38,159 bases of DNA from Acidobacteria bacterium 5-1 (GCA_002050455.1 MWZA01000138.1:1-38159); one strand, 5' to 3'. Shown: positions 8,511 to 17,082, counted from the stretch's first letter. Notes: a model not told the origin generated them from the sequence alone. Translations and numbers: made by a program.

Positions 8511-9692
8511 ATGAGCAACAGAAAACTCGGCATAGCAATCATCGGACTCGGCGGCGCGGTCGGCACGACAATGGTCGCCGGAATAGAACTTCTCAAAAAA
8601 GGTTTAATCGGCAAAGAAGGCTTGCCTTTGGCGGAACTAGACGCGGAATTAATCAAAGATTTAGCCGATTATGAAAATATCATTTTCGGCGGCTGGGATT
8701 TGTTCGCCGAACATCTGGCAAAAGCGGCGACGACGCATGACGTTTTAACGCATAAACAATTCGTTGCCGTCGAAGAAAAGCTGCGGAAAATCAAACCTTG
8801 GCGAGCCGTCGGTAGTAAAGAATTTCTCGTTAATATCACAGGCAAAAACACTTTTTCGGACAATTCGCACCGCGCAATAATCAAAAAAATTCGCAAGGAT
8901 TTGCAGAAATTTAAAAAATCCTGCGATGAAGTTGTCGTTATAAATCTTGCATCAACCGAAAAACTTGCCGACGAAGGCAACGAGATTTTCAACACAATCG
9001 CCGATTTTGAAAAGGCTCTTGACGCAAATTCAAAGGAAATTTCGCCCGCGATGCTCTATGCTTACGCCGCGATTGCCGAAAACGCGCCTTACGGAAATTT
9101 CACTCCGTCGGTTGCGACAGATATTCCCGCGTTGATTGAATTTGCCGATAAACAAAAAGTTCCCGTCGCGGGAAAAGACGGCAAAACCGGACAAACGATG
9201 ATAAAAACCGCACTTGCGCCCGCGCTCAAAACCCGCGCATTGCACGTCGAAGGCTGGTATTCGACTAACATTTTGGGCAACCGCGACGGTTTAGCTTTGT
9301 CGAACGAAGGTTCGCTTGCCTCAAAGGTCAAAACAAAAGGTTCGGTTCTAGATGATATTTTGGGCTACAAAGTCGAAGACCACATCGTTGACATTCGTTA
9401 TTATCGTCCGCGCGGCGACAATAAAGAGGCTTGGGACAACATCGACGTGCGCGGTTTTCTCGGTCAACCGATGCAAATAAAAATTAATTTCCTGTGCAAA
9501 GATTCGATTCTTGCCGCACCGCTAGCGATTGAAATTGCACGTCTGCTCGATTTGGCGAAGCGGCGCGAAAGTTTCGGTATTCAAGAGCAACTTTCAGTTT
9601 TCTTCAAACTTCCGATGACAAAAAACGGCAAAAATCCCGAACATGCTTTGCACCGACAGGAAGAAATGCTTTTGGAATGGCTGAAGAGTTGA
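8511..9692 (+). CDS. ino1: myo-Inositol-1-phosphate synthase
   Basis: Converts glucose 6-phosphate to 1L-myo-inositol 1-phosphate (EC 5.5.1.4) in the cytoplasm, using tightly bound NAD. The N-terminal Rossmann motif is IAIIGLGGAVGTTMVAG (residues ~8-24). Later signatures are VVINLASTE (~143), the GKDGKTGQTMIKTALAP segment (~221) and HVEGWYSTNILGNRDG (~245-260), which correspond to the catalytic core of the family. At 393 residues it is of the short prokaryotic type rather than the 510-residue eukaryotic type. It lies 84 bp upstream of pgi, which interconverts fructose 6-phosphate and the substrate of this enzyme. The product could serve inositol phospholipids or an inositol osmolyte; neither pathway is visible nearby. 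Confidence 0.9.
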   Translation: MSNRKLGIAIIGLGGAVGTTMVAGIELLKKGLIGKEGLPLAELDAELIKDLADYENIIFGGWDLFAEHLAKAATTHDVLTHKQFVAVEEKLRKIKPWRAVGSKEFLVNITGKNTFSDNSHRAIIKKIRKDLQKFKKSCDEVVVINLASTEKLADEGNEIFNTIADFEKALDANSKEISPAMLYAYAAIAENAPYGNFTPSVATDIPALIEFADKQKVPVAGKDGKTGQTMIKTALAPALKTRALHVEGWYSTNILGNRDGLALSNEGSLASKVKTKGSVLDDILGYKVEDHIVDIRYYRPRGDNKEAWDNIDVRGFLGQPMQIKINFLCKDSILAAPLAIEIARLLDLAKRRESFGIQEQLSVFFKLPMTKNGKNPEHALHRQEEMLLEWLKS

Positions 9693-9765
9693 ACCATTAA
9701 AATACACAAAGAAATGCAAAGGATTTTCCATACAACTTTGTGGAATTTTATGTTATTTCGTGGTT
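9693..9765. repeat. Weak inverted repeat between ino1 and pgi
   Basis: AACCATTAAAATACACAAAG and following bases (9692-9721) and CTTTGTGG...TTTCGTGGTT (9736-9765) are imperfect reverse complements; the outer AACCA and inner CAAAG/CTTTG match. The repeat starts at the TGA of ino1 and ends 11 nt before the pgi ATG. It belongs to the same kind of spacer structure as the better pairs listed elsewhere. Confidence 0.45.
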
Positions 9766-9776
9766 AAATATAAAAT

Positions 9777-11474
9777 ATGCTAAATCAATTGACTTATTCA
9801 CTGCCTGAAAAACTCGAAAATACCGTCCGACAAACAATGGACGAATGGCAAAAGAAAGACAAAATTAGTCGCGTGTGGAACAAGGACGCGAGCGTTTGGA
9901 CGGATGACGACGAAGCAAAATGGCTCGGTTGGCTCGATATTGTCGAGCAGGAATTGAACGATTTCGAGAAATATCGTGAGATTACCGAAGCAACGAAAGA
10001 TTTTAAAGACATCGTTTTGCTCGGAATGGGCGGTTCGTCTTTGTGTCCTGAAGTTTTGGCGGAAACTTTCGGCAAAAAGCAGTTTCATATTCTTGATTCG
10101 ACCGTTCCGGCGCAAATCAAGTCTTTGGAAAATAAAATTGATTTGGCAAATACGCTGTTTATTGTGGCAAGCAAAAGCGGTTCGACGCTTGAACCGAACA
10201 CTTTTAAACAGTATTTCTTTGAGAAAGTTTCAGAAAAAGTCGGCAAGGAAAACGCGGGCAGGCAATTTATTGCGATAACCGACCCGAACTCGAAAATGCA
10301 GAAGGTTGCCGAAGACGGTAATTTTCGCAAAATCTTTTTCGGCGACCCGACGGTCGGCGGCAGATTTTCCGCGCTGACGGTTTTCGGATTGATTCCGGGC
10401 GCAATTATGGGTTTGGATATTGAAGATTTCCTGCAGCGCACGATGGAAATGGTTCGCGCCTGCAAATCTGACGTTCCGGTAGACAATCCGGGCGCGGTTC
10501 TAGGAACAATTCTCGGCGTTTGCCAAACTCACGGATGCAATAAACTGACAATTTTTACTTCAAATGAAATTTACGATGCCGGCGCGTGGCTCGAACAATT
10601 AATTGCCGAATCAACCGGAAAAGAAGGTATTGCAATCATTCCGATTGACCAAGAACCTGTGCAGCCGGTTGAAAATTACAGCGACGACCGCGTTTTTGCT
10701 TATCTAAAACTAAAAGATTCGAGCGATAATTCGCTGGTCGAAAAACTTGACGTGCTTGGAGTAAACGGGCATCCAGTTATCACAATCGAACTCGCCGATA
10801 AAATGAATCTCGGACAGGAATTTTTCCGTTGGGAATTTGCAACCGCCGTTGCCGGTGCAATTATGGAAATCAACCCGTTTAATCAGCCCGACGTTGAAGC
10901 GGCAAAAATCGAAGCTAAAAAATTGACGCAGGAATACGAAGAAAAAGGTGAACTGCCGAAGGAAACGCCGTTTTATCAAGAGAAAGATATTAAACTTTTT
11001 ACGAGCGACGAATATGCGGCGCAGCTTGATAAATTTATCGAAGGCGAAAAATCTTTGAAAAAATACCTGCAAGCGCACCTCGCCCATTTGCAGGAGAACG
11101 ATTATTTCGCGCTTCTAGCGTATATCGAACGCAACGAGAAAAACGAAAAACTGCTGCAAGCGATTCGTGAGAAAGTTTTGGAAGCAAAACTCGTGGCAAC
11201 TTGTTTAGGCTTTGGTCCGAGATTTCTGCATTCGACCGGACAAGCCTATAAAGGCGGTTCAAACGAAGGTGTTTTTTTGCAAATCACTTCGGACGACGCG
11301 GTTGATTTCGACGTTCCCAAACAGAAATTTACTTTCGGCGTAGTTAAAGCGGCGCAGGCACGCGGCGATTTTCAGGTTTTGCTTGACCGCGACAGACGCG
11401 CTTTGCGTGTGCATTTGGGCGAAGACGTGGGAAATGGGCTTGAGACTCTGGAAAGTTTAATCGAAAGTATGTAA
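9777..11474 (+). CDS. pgi: Glucose-6-phosphate isomerase
   Basis: Interconverts glucose 6-phosphate and fructose 6-phosphate (EC 5.3.1.9) in glycolysis. The two SIS sugar-isomerase domains are marked by VLLGMGGSSLCPEVLAETFG (~residues 81-100), LFIVASKSGSTLEPNTFK (~126-143) and DPTVGGRFSALTVFGLIP (~190-207). The sequence type, with an N-terminal VWNKDASVWTDDDEAKWLGW segment and a long C-terminal part (GFGPRFLHSTGQAYKGG), is that found as the C-terminal half of bifunctional transaldolase/phosphoglucose isomerases. Here there is no transaldolase half, and the protein is complete at 565 residues. It forms a likely transcription unit with ino1. Confidence 0.93.
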   Translation: MLNQLTYSLPEKLENTVRQTMDEWQKKDKISRVWNKDASVWTDDDEAKWLGWLDIVEQELNDFEKYREITEATKDFKDIVLLGMGGSSLCPEVLAETFGKKQFHILDSTVPAQIKSLENKIDLANTLFIVASKSGSTLEPNTFKQYFFEKVSEKVGKENAGRQFIAITDPNSKMQKVAEDGNFRKIFFGDPTVGGRFSALTVFGLIPGAIMGLDIEDFLQRTMEMVRACKSDVPVDNPGAVLGTILGVCQTHGCNKLTIFTSNEIYDAGAWLEQLIAESTGKEGIAIIPIDQEPVQPVENYSDDRVFAYLKLKDSSDNSLVEKLDVLGVNGHPVITIELADKMNLGQEFFRWEFATAVAGAIMEINPFNQPDVEAAKIEAKKLTQEYEEKGELPKETPFYQEKDIKLFTSDEYAAQLDKFIEGEKSLKKYLQAHLAHLQENDYFALLAYIERNEKNEKLLQAIREKVLEAKLVATCLGFGPRFLHSTGQAYKGGSNEGVFLQITSDDAVDFDVPKQKFTFGVVKAAQARGDFQVLLDRDRRALRVHLGEDVGNGLETLESLIESM

Positions 11475-11573
11475 CTGATGGCAGAAGCCTGCGCGTCGGA
11501 CAAGGGCGCGGATTTATGCCTTCGACGTAAAATCTGATTTGAATTCAAATAATTTTATTTCGAGATTGCCTAT
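11475..11573. other. Convergent spacer between pgi and ddl with a perfect palindrome
   Basis: The only structure seen is the 14-nt palindrome ATTTGAATTCAAAT (11537-11550), which could serve as a weak terminator or binding site. No word array is present. This makes it one of the few longer spacers without a paired array. Confidence 0.35.
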
Positions 11574-12704
11574 TTAAAAAACAGTTTTATTTCTCGATTT
11601 ATCGGCGTGTCTTTCCATTGCCAATTTCACTAATTCATCAATTACCTGTGAAAAGTCCTTTCCCGTTCCCGCCCACATTTTCGGAAAACCGGAAGCATTC
11701 GTCAGACCGGGCATGGTATTGATTTCATTGATAATCAGCGCGTCCGTGTCGTTTCGCAGAAAAAAATCAACCCGCGCCAAACCTGAACCGTCGATTGCAC
11801 GAAAAGCTGTTACCGCCATTTGCTGGATTTTTTTGGTTAATTCTTCTGAAACAGGCGCGGGAACGACAAATTCGTTGTTGCCTGTTCCGGCGTATTTTTC
11901 GGTGTAATCAAGAAACTTTTTGTCGTCGGATTTGATAATGTATTCGCCCGGCAGACTCGCTTTTGGTTCTTCGTAACCGAGAACGGCGCATTCAATTTCG
12001 CGGGCATCCAAACCTTCTTCGACAATGATTTTGCGGTCGTATTCGGCGGCAAGTTCGATGGCTTTTCGCAAAGATTTTTCGTCCGCTGCTTTTGAAACTC
12101 CGACGGACGAGCCAAGATTTGCGGGTTTGACAAAACACGGATAACCGAGTTTGGCAGTAGTTTGTGCGATAACCGCGTCTTTGCTGCGTTCCCACTCGCT
12201 TCGCAAAAACCAGACGTATTTGCACATCGGCAGTTCGGCATCGCGGAAAAGAATTTTCATCGTTACCTTGTCCATTCCGCAAGCCGAAGCCAGAACTCCG
12301 CAGCCGATATACGGAATGTCGCCCATTTCCAGCAGACCTTGAATTGTTCCGTCTTCGCCGTAAGTTCCGTGCAGAATCGGAAAAACGACATCAAGCGGCA
12401 AAAGTTTTTCTTCCCTGACAGAAGTTTCCAGCCGGGTTAAACCTTTATATTTGGTGTCGCCGACCAGCGCAATCGCATTGCTTGGAAATTTCATAACGCT
12501 TTCCGACAAACTTTCCCGGATGTTTTCAGGAAGCCGCTGCAGCGATTCTGCCGGATTCAGCCAGCGTCCCTCGTGCGTTATCGCAATCGGAATAACTTCA
12601 TATTTGTCCTTGTCAATCTGTTCAATAACCGCTTTTGCCGAGCGGATAGAAATTTCGTGTTCGCTGGAACGTCCGCCGAAGATTATGCCGATTTTTGTTT
12701 TCAT
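11574..12704 (-). CDS. ddl: D-alanine--D-alanine ligase
   Basis: Makes the D-Ala-D-Ala dipeptide of peptidoglycan with ATP (EC 6.3.2.4) in the cytoplasm. An ATP-grasp enzyme of 376 residues, within the family range. IGIIFGGRSSEHEISIRSA (~residues 5-23) is the N-terminal signature with the conserved HE.S. YIGCGVLASACGMDKVTMK (~132-150) and PCFVKPANLGSSVGVSKA (~190-207) form the ATP-binding and substrate loops. EINTMPGLT (~329-337) carries the metal ligands and closes the active site. It is the last gene of the long minus-strand run. A strong stem-loop (12721-12826) lies between it and the arginase gene. Confidence 0.96.
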   Translation of the reverse strand: MKTKIGIIFGGRSSEHEISIRSAKAVIEQIDKDKYEVIPIAITHEGRWLNPAESLQRLPENIRESLSESVMKFPSNAIALVGDTKYKGLTRLETSVREEKLLPLDVVFPILHGTYGEDGTIQGLLEMGDIPYIGCGVLASACGMDKVTMKILFRDAELPMCKYVWFLRSEWERSKDAVIAQTTAKLGYPCFVKPANLGSSVGVSKAADEKSLRKAIELAAEYDRKIIVEEGLDAREIECAVLGYEEPKASLPGEYIIKSDDKKFLDYTEKYAGTGNNEFVVPAPVSEELTKKIQQMAVTAFRAIDGSGLARVDFFLRNDTDALIINEINTMPGLTNASGFPKMWAGTGKDFSQVIDELVKLAMERHADKSRNKTVF

Positions 12705-12720
12705 AAATAGTTTTCAGAAA

Positions 12721-12826
12721 GTTGTAGAAAGTTGCAGAGTTGCAGAAAGTTACAGAGTTGCGGATAGTTGCTGAGTAAATTCTTAAACTATCCGCAACTT
12801 TCTGTAACTTTCTACAACTCTGTAAC
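12721..12826. repeat. Paired word array between arginase and ddl
   Basis: The left arm is a run of AGTTGYAGA/AAGTTACAG-like words of 8-9 nt. GTTGCGGATAGTT (12757-12769) pairs perfectly with AACTATCCGCAAC (12786-12798), and the outer GTTGTAGA (12721-12728) with TCTACAAC (12811-12818). The arms match in further words with small shifts of register. The right arm runs up to the arginase stop codon at 12827. Confidence 0.85.
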
Positions 12827-13783
12827 TTAAAGAATAGTTTTTCCCAAAGCTGAAAGAATAAGTTCGCCCGCCAGTTCAACCGTAATATTGCTTTTATCGA
12901 GCATCGGATTGACTTCGACAATCTCAAACGAGCGCATCCCGCCGCGTTCGGCAATTACTTCGAGGGCGAGATGCGCTTCACGATAAGTTGTTCCGCCGCG
13001 GACAAGCGTTCCCGAACCGGGCGCAAAACGCGGGTCAATCATATCCACATCGAAAGTTACGGCGTAACCGCCCGATGCTTGCGAAGCAATGTTTATCGCG
13101 TCTTCGACACAAGCAAGCATTCCGCGCCGGTCAATATCGCTCATTGTAAAGAAATTGTCGCGCATACCGAGTTCACAAATCCGCCGCTGTTCGCCCGCGT
13201 CCAAATCTCTCGCCCCGACGTGAGCGCAAAATTTGGACTCAAGTTTCGGCGCAAACTCTTCTAAATTAACCAATGAAGGTTCGCCGTAGCCAAGCAGCGC
13301 GGCAAGCGGCATTCCGTGAAGGTTACCGGAAGATGAAGTTTCGGGCGTATTAATGTCGGCGTGTGCGTCAAACCAAATCAGACCGATTTCTTCACCACGC
13401 GCTTTGAAAAAAGAAGAAATCGCCGAAAACGTGCCGATGGCGATTGAATGGTCGCCGCCCAAAATAACGGGAATCGCGCCGTCCTGCAAAATTTGTTTAA
13501 GCGACGCGGATATGTTTTCGCAGGACGCGAGCATTTCTTTTAAATACTTTGGATTTTCTTCCGTCTTGGCGACATACTTAGGTTTGACGATTTCTGCATC
13601 GCCGTAATCTTTGACTTCGTAGCCGAGTTCTTTAATCCGTTCGGTCAATAAACTTCCGCGAATGTCGGATAAAAGTATCGCCGTCGCGCCAAGTTCGCTT
13701 CCTTTTTGTCCCGCGCCGTAACCGAGCGGAACGCTGATAATTCCTACTTTTTTCCCGTTTCCCGGAAAATCTTTAGACTGCAT
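12827..13783 (-). CDS. rocF: Arginase
   Basis: Hydrolyses L-arginine to ornithine and urea (EC 3.5.3.1) with a binuclear manganese centre. At 318 residues it has the size of the bacterial arginase family. Metal-binding motifs in order are GGDHSIAIG (~residues 108-116), WFDAHADINTPETS (~138-151) and TFDVDMIDPRFAPGSGT (~232-248), followed by the GG.TYREAH and FEIVEVNP segments typical of true arginase. The N-terminal IISVPLGYGAGQKGSELGA also fits. Agmatinase or formiminoglutamase is less likely from this pattern but not excluded. No other arginine-degradation or urease genes are nearby, so its position here says little about its role. Confidence 0.9.
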   Translation of the reverse strand: MQSKDFPGNGKKVGIISVPLGYGAGQKGSELGATAILLSDIRGSLLTERIKELGYEVKDYGDAEIVKPKYVAKTEENPKYLKEMLASCENISASLKQILQDGAIPVILGGDHSIAIGTFSAISSFFKARGEEIGLIWFDAHADINTPETSSSGNLHGMPLAALLGYGEPSLVNLEEFAPKLESKFCAHVGARDLDAGEQRRICELGMRDNFFTMSDIDRRGMLACVEDAINIASQASGGYAVTFDVDMIDPRFAPGSGTLVRGGTTYREAHLALEVIAERGGMRSFEIVEVNPMLDKSNITVELAGELILSALGKTIL

Positions 13784-13806
13784 AAATTAAATTATAACCC
13801 AAAAAG

Positions 13807-13915
13807 AATAGCCGCAAAAAGACGCAAAAGACGCAAAAAAGATTAACCCATAAAAGAGCGTAGATGAACACAAATTCTTAATTTTTTGAGCTTTTTGTGC
13901 CTTTTTGCGGCTATT
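13807..13915. repeat. Paired word array downstream of HPr
   Basis: AATAGCCGCAAAAAG (13807-13821) and CTTTTTGCGGCTATT (13901-13915) are perfect 15-nt reverse complements. The left arm goes on as GACGCAAAA words of 9-nt period, and the right arm is preceded by similar CTTTTTGTGC words. The right arm ends one base before the HPr stop codon. It shares the AATAGCCGCAAAAA word with the repeat at 8369. Confidence 0.85.
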
Positions 13916-13916
13916 T

Positions 13917-14189
13917 CTAAATCTCACCAAAACCATTTACAAAAATTTCCTCAACCGCTTGCAAGGCTTCTTGCTCGTCTTCGCCTTCGACTTCTAATTC
14001 CAAACGAGTTCCCTTTGAAGCCGCCAAAGTCAACACGCTCAAAATCGATTTGGCATCGGCAATTACGGCGTTGTCAATCCGTTTGAGCTTAATACAGCTC
14101 TTAAAACCGCTTGCCAGACGAACAAGCTGGGCGGCGGCGCGGGCGTGAAGTCCGAGCGGATTGATGACTTTTATTTTACTTTCAAGCAT
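13917..14189 (-). CDS. ptsH: HPr-family phosphocarrier protein
   Basis: A small PTS phosphocarrier of 90 residues, full length. The phosphorylatable histidine is H15 in NPLGLHARAA. A serine in the regulatory position (S48 in DAKSILSVLTLA) corresponds to Ser46 of Bacillus HPr, the target of HPr kinase. Such a kinase gene (hprK) lies 1.4 kb upstream, so both phosphorylation modes are plausible. Its start overlaps the end of the EIIA gene by 8 nt, indicating coupling. No enzyme I gene follows; the next gene is arginase. It may act in a regulatory rather than a sugar-transporting phosphorelay. Confidence 0.93.
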   Translation of the reverse strand: MLESKIKVINPLGLHARAAAQLVRLASGFKSCIKLKRIDNAVIADAKSILSVLTLAASKGTRLELEVEGEDEQEALQAVEEIFVNGFGEI

Positions 14190-14607
14190 CTTTTTTCAGT
14201 TTCTGCGGCTCAAGCAGTTCGCTTGTGCGGTAAATTGACTGTTTACCCTGCGCTTCAACTTCTTTCGCCATCTCCGTCAAAGTCATTTCTTTGGTTTGCG
14301 AAGCGAGTTTTATGACCATTGGCAGATTTACCCCCGTAACGATTTCAGCTTCGTTTTCCTTGATGAACATTGCTGAAATATTGGTCGGAGTTCCGCCGAA
14401 CATATCGGTTAAAAGCAACACGCCGCAGCCTTCGGAAACCTGTTTGATGGCGCGGGAAATTTCGTTTTTCGACATTTCTACGTCATCGTGCCAGCCGATT
14501 GAAACCGCCGCAATATGATTTTGTGCGCCGACCACCGTTTCCGCCGCCGCTAAAAGTTCATTGGCGACTTGTCCGTGCGAAACTATTACTCCACCGATTT
14601 TTTTCAT
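14182..14607 (-). CDS. PTS mannose-family EIIA domain protein
   Basis: A stand-alone EIIA of the mannose (ManX-like) family, 141 residues. It starts with IGGVIVSHGQVANELLAAAE, where H11 is the phosphorylated histidine. LLLTDMFGGTPTNISAMF (~residues 83-100) is the second family signature. No EIIB, EIIC or EIID genes are present, so it is likely a regulatory acceptor of phosphate from HPr, as in the nitrogen-type PTS of other Gram-negative bacteria. It overlaps ptsH and lies 33 bp after rapZ. That short gap carries CTTTTTC/CTTTTTA words of 7-nt period (14614-14637). Confidence 0.9.
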   Translation of the reverse strand: MKKIGGVIVSHGQVANELLAAAETVVGAQNHIAAVSIGWHDDVEMSKNEISRAIKQVSEGCGVLLLTDMFGGTPTNISAMFIKENEAEIVTGVNLPMVIKLASQTKEMTLTEMAKEVEAQGKQSIYRTSELLEPQKLKKDA

Positions 14608-14640
14608 AGCTATGCTTTTTCCTTTTTACTTTTTACCTGT

Positions 14641-15534
14641 TCACTTCTGCAGGTCCCGATGTGCAACCGAAACGTCGAAACTATCATTTTTGAACGCTTT
14701 GCCTAATCTATTCGCTACCATTACCGAACGATGCCGTCCGCCCGTGCAGCCGACTCCGATGCTTAAATAGGATTTACCTTCGCGGCGGTAGAGCGGCAAA
14801 AGATATTCTAATAAATCAACAAAACGCCTGATAGTTTCTTCGACTTCCGTTTGATTTTCCAAATATCCGACGACTTTTCTATCAGTGCCGGTCAGTTCCC
14901 GCAAACCTTCTTCAAAATACGGATTCGGAAGATGGCGCACGTCAAAAAGCAAATCAACCTGATGCGGAACGCCGTATTTATGCCCAAAACTGACGACCTG
15001 AATGTGAAGCGGCGCACCTTCTTCGGTCTGCCCGAATTTTTGCACGAGAAGCCGCCGGAGCGTATGAACCGTATGTTCGGATGTATCAATAATCAAATCG
15101 GCACTCTCGCGGATTTCCTGCATCGCCTTTTTTTCGGCGCGAATCGCTGACAACAAACCTTTGCCTGTATCTGCCGGGTGCGGACGGCGCGTTTCTGAAA
15201 AACGCCGCTGCAAAACCGTGTCCGAGGCTTCAAAAAATAAGACAAACGGCGAAATTCTTTTCTTTATTTTTTTTAATTCCTCAGGAAATTCCGATAAAAA
15301 ATGGCGTTCACGGATGTCGATGACAAGCGCGGCTTTTTCAATGGCAACAACTTCTTCTTTATTTGGAATCAGCAAACGCGAAAATATTTTAAGCATCGTG
15401 AGCGGCAGATTGTCAACGCAAAAATATCCCAAATCTTCAAACGCATTGGTCGCCGAACTCATTCCCGAACCGCTCAAACCCGTGATAATAACAAAATTTG
15501 GCAGAGATTTTATTTCCGTTTCCATTTGGGACAT
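14641..15534 (-). CDS. rapZ: RapZ/YvcJ-family P-loop protein with altered Walker A motif
   Basis: A member of the RapZ (RNase adapter) / YvcJ family, 297 residues. In E. coli RapZ guides RNase E to the GlmZ small RNA and controls amino-sugar synthesis. Family marks are FEDLGYFCVDNLPLTML (~residues 33-49), VDIRERHFL, the PHPADTGKGL region and the C-terminal GVGCTGGRHRSVMVANRLG. The nucleotide-binding loop reads GLSGSGMSS (residues 19-27): the usual P-loop lysine is methionine M25, read directly as ATG in the codon. Nucleotide binding may therefore be lost or changed. It starts 7 nt after hprK in the conserved order hprK, rapZ, EIIA, HPr. Confidence 0.93.
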   Translation of the reverse strand: MSQMETEIKSLPNFVIITGLSGSGMSSATNAFEDLGYFCVDNLPLTMLKIFSRLLIPNKEEVVAIEKAALVIDIRERHFLSEFPEELKKIKKRISPFVLFFEASDTVLQRRFSETRRPHPADTGKGLLSAIRAEKKAMQEIRESADLIIDTSEHTVHTLRRLLVQKFGQTEEGAPLHIQVVSFGHKYGVPHQVDLLFDVRHLPNPYFEEGLRELTGTDRKVVGYLENQTEVEETIRRFVDLLEYLLPLYRREGKSYLSIGVGCTGGRHRSVMVANRLGKAFKNDSFDVSVAHRDLQK

Positions 15535-15541
15535 AAAAATT

Positions 15542-16510
15542 TTACTGACCGCTGACTATTGTGGAATGTTTCGCAACCAATTTTTGCGCGGCATCAAAAC
15601 CCGCAACTTTCAAAAGATGAACGCGCACCGCCGTTTCAACCAAAGTCGAAAGATTGCGTCCCGCGCTGACGGGCAAAATAAATTTGGTTATTTTCACGCC
15701 AAAAATTTCTTCTTCCTGCCTATCAAGTCCGAGCCGTTCAACTTTGACAACCTCTTTCCATTTCTGAAATTCGATACACAATTCAATTTTTTTGCAATTG
15801 GCGATGGCGGAAACACCGAAGAGGTCACGAACATTGATAATGCCAAGACCGCGAATTTCCAGATGCCCGCGTGTTAATTCGGGCGAGAAGCCTTCAAGAT
15901 TTTCACCCAATTTTTTTATCAACACGGCATCATCGGCAATGAGGCGATGCCCGCGGGCAATTAAATCAAGGGCGCACTCCGATTTTCCGATGCCCGATTC
16001 GCCCAACAGTAAAACGCCGAGTTCATACATTCCAATTAAAACGCCGTGCAGAGTAATCTGCGGAGCAAGTGTTTCCAGCAGAAAACTTGAAATATGGCTG
16101 ATAGCGTTTGAACTAACCTGCGCGGTGCGGAGAATCGGCAGATTTCTTTCGTCGGCGATACTAAGTAATTCTTCGGGCGGGACGAGTTTTTTTGTAATCA
16201 AAACGCAGCAGATTTTTTCAAGGTCGAGATTGTTTATCGCTTCAATTCGCTTTGCGCTTTCGAGCTGCGACAAATAAGAAATCTCGCTTTGCCCGATAAT
16301 CTGAATCCGCCCTTCGTGAATATAATGCGTAAATCCAGCCAATGCCAAGCCAAGTTTTTGAATGCGTCCGGAAACGATCTGTTTTTTGTGCAGCCCTTTT
16401 TTACCTGCCAAAACTTCAATGTCCAACTTCGCAAAAGATTTTTCGACAAAATCGGCAACGGAGATTTTCGAGCTTTCGTTTTCTTTACTGGACGGCATTT
16501 TGACGAGCAA
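15542..16510 (-). CDS. hprK: HPr kinase/phosphorylase
   Basis: Phosphorylates HPr on serine with ATP and removes the phosphate by phosphorolysis. At 322 residues it has the common two-domain length. The C-terminal catalytic domain has Walker A GESGIGKS (residues 170-177), catalytic H155 fifteen residues before it (the same spacing as in the Lactobacillus casei enzyme), an acidic ADDAVLIKK strand and the family signature LEIRGLGIINVRDLFG. The late loop RLGLDRQEEEIFG and PVSAGRNLSTLVE also fit. The target serine is present in the HPr encoded downstream. M1 or M5 could start the protein; neither has a clear ribosome binding site. Confidence 0.96.
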   Translation of the reverse strand: MLVKMPSSKENESSKISVADFVEKSFAKLDIEVLAGKKGLHKKQIVSGRIQKLGLALAGFTHYIHEGRIQIIGQSEISYLSQLESAKRIEAINNLDLEKICCVLITKKLVPPEELLSIADERNLPILRTAQVSSNAISHISSFLLETLAPQITLHGVLIGMYELGVLLLGESGIGKSECALDLIARGHRLIADDAVLIKKLGENLEGFSPELTRGHLEIRGLGIINVRDLFGVSAIANCKKIELCIEFQKWKEVVKVERLGLDRQEEEIFGVKITKFILPVSAGRNLSTLVETAVRVHLLKVAGFDAAQKLVAKHSTIVSGQ

Positions 16511-16536
16511 AATTGAAAAAAATTATAAGAAATTAA

Positions 16537-17067
16537 TTAAGGCTGAATTAAACCGTAATTTCCGTCTTTTCGTTTATAAATAACCGATACGCGCTCATCG
16601 GCGGCATTTCTAAATACCAAAAATTGATTTTCTTCTTCAACGAGGCGCAAAACGGCTTCTTCTTCCGTCATCGGTTTAACCGGATAATCTTTTGTATCAA
16701 CAATTTGCGGTGAAACCGGCACAGGTTTAACTTCAGCTTGTTTGGGCGGAATTGTGCTGACTTTTTTTGCCTTGTGATACTTGTCTATAATTTTGGTTTT
16801 AAGTTTTAAGGCTTGCTTTTCGATTTTATCAATCGTCTGCGACAGCGATTTATACATATCTTCAACACTCGTCGTCGCGGTTAAAACTTGGTCGTGCCAA
16901 TTTACAACCACTTCCGAACGATGTTTTCCCCGTTCAACTTCAATAATTATATGTGCTTTACTGCTATTGCCGTCAAATAAATGATTGATGCGGTCAAAAT
17001 GTTCCTCCACATGAGAACGTAATGCCGGAGTTACTTCGATATGTCTTCCTGTATATTCAAATTTCAT
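16537..17067 (-). CDS. hpf: Ribosome hibernation-promoting factor, long form
   Basis: Binds the decoding region of 30S subunits and, in its long form, pairs two 70S ribosomes into inactive 100S dimers. The N-terminal HPF domain spans residues 1-~100 (FEYTGRHIEVTPALRSHVEEH, VVVNWHDQVLTATTSVEDMYKSL). A linker rich in K, P and V follows (~105-128). The C-terminal dimerisation domain follows from ~residue 129 (KPMTEEEAVLRLVEEENQFLVFRNA...RVSVIYKRKDGNYGLIQP). At 176 residues it is the long type rather than the short gamma-proteobacterial form. It lies between rpoN and hprK, as in the classical rpoN cluster. Confidence 0.96.
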   Translation of the reverse strand: MKFEYTGRHIEVTPALRSHVEEHFDRINHLFDGNSSKAHIIIEVERGKHRSEVVVNWHDQVLTATTSVEDMYKSLSQTIDKIEKQALKLKTKIIDKYHKAKKVSTIPPKQAEVKPVPVSPQIVDTKDYPVKPMTEEEAVLRLVEEENQFLVFRNAADERVSVIYKRKDGNYGLIQP

Positions 17068-17082
17068 AAATTTTACCTCAAT

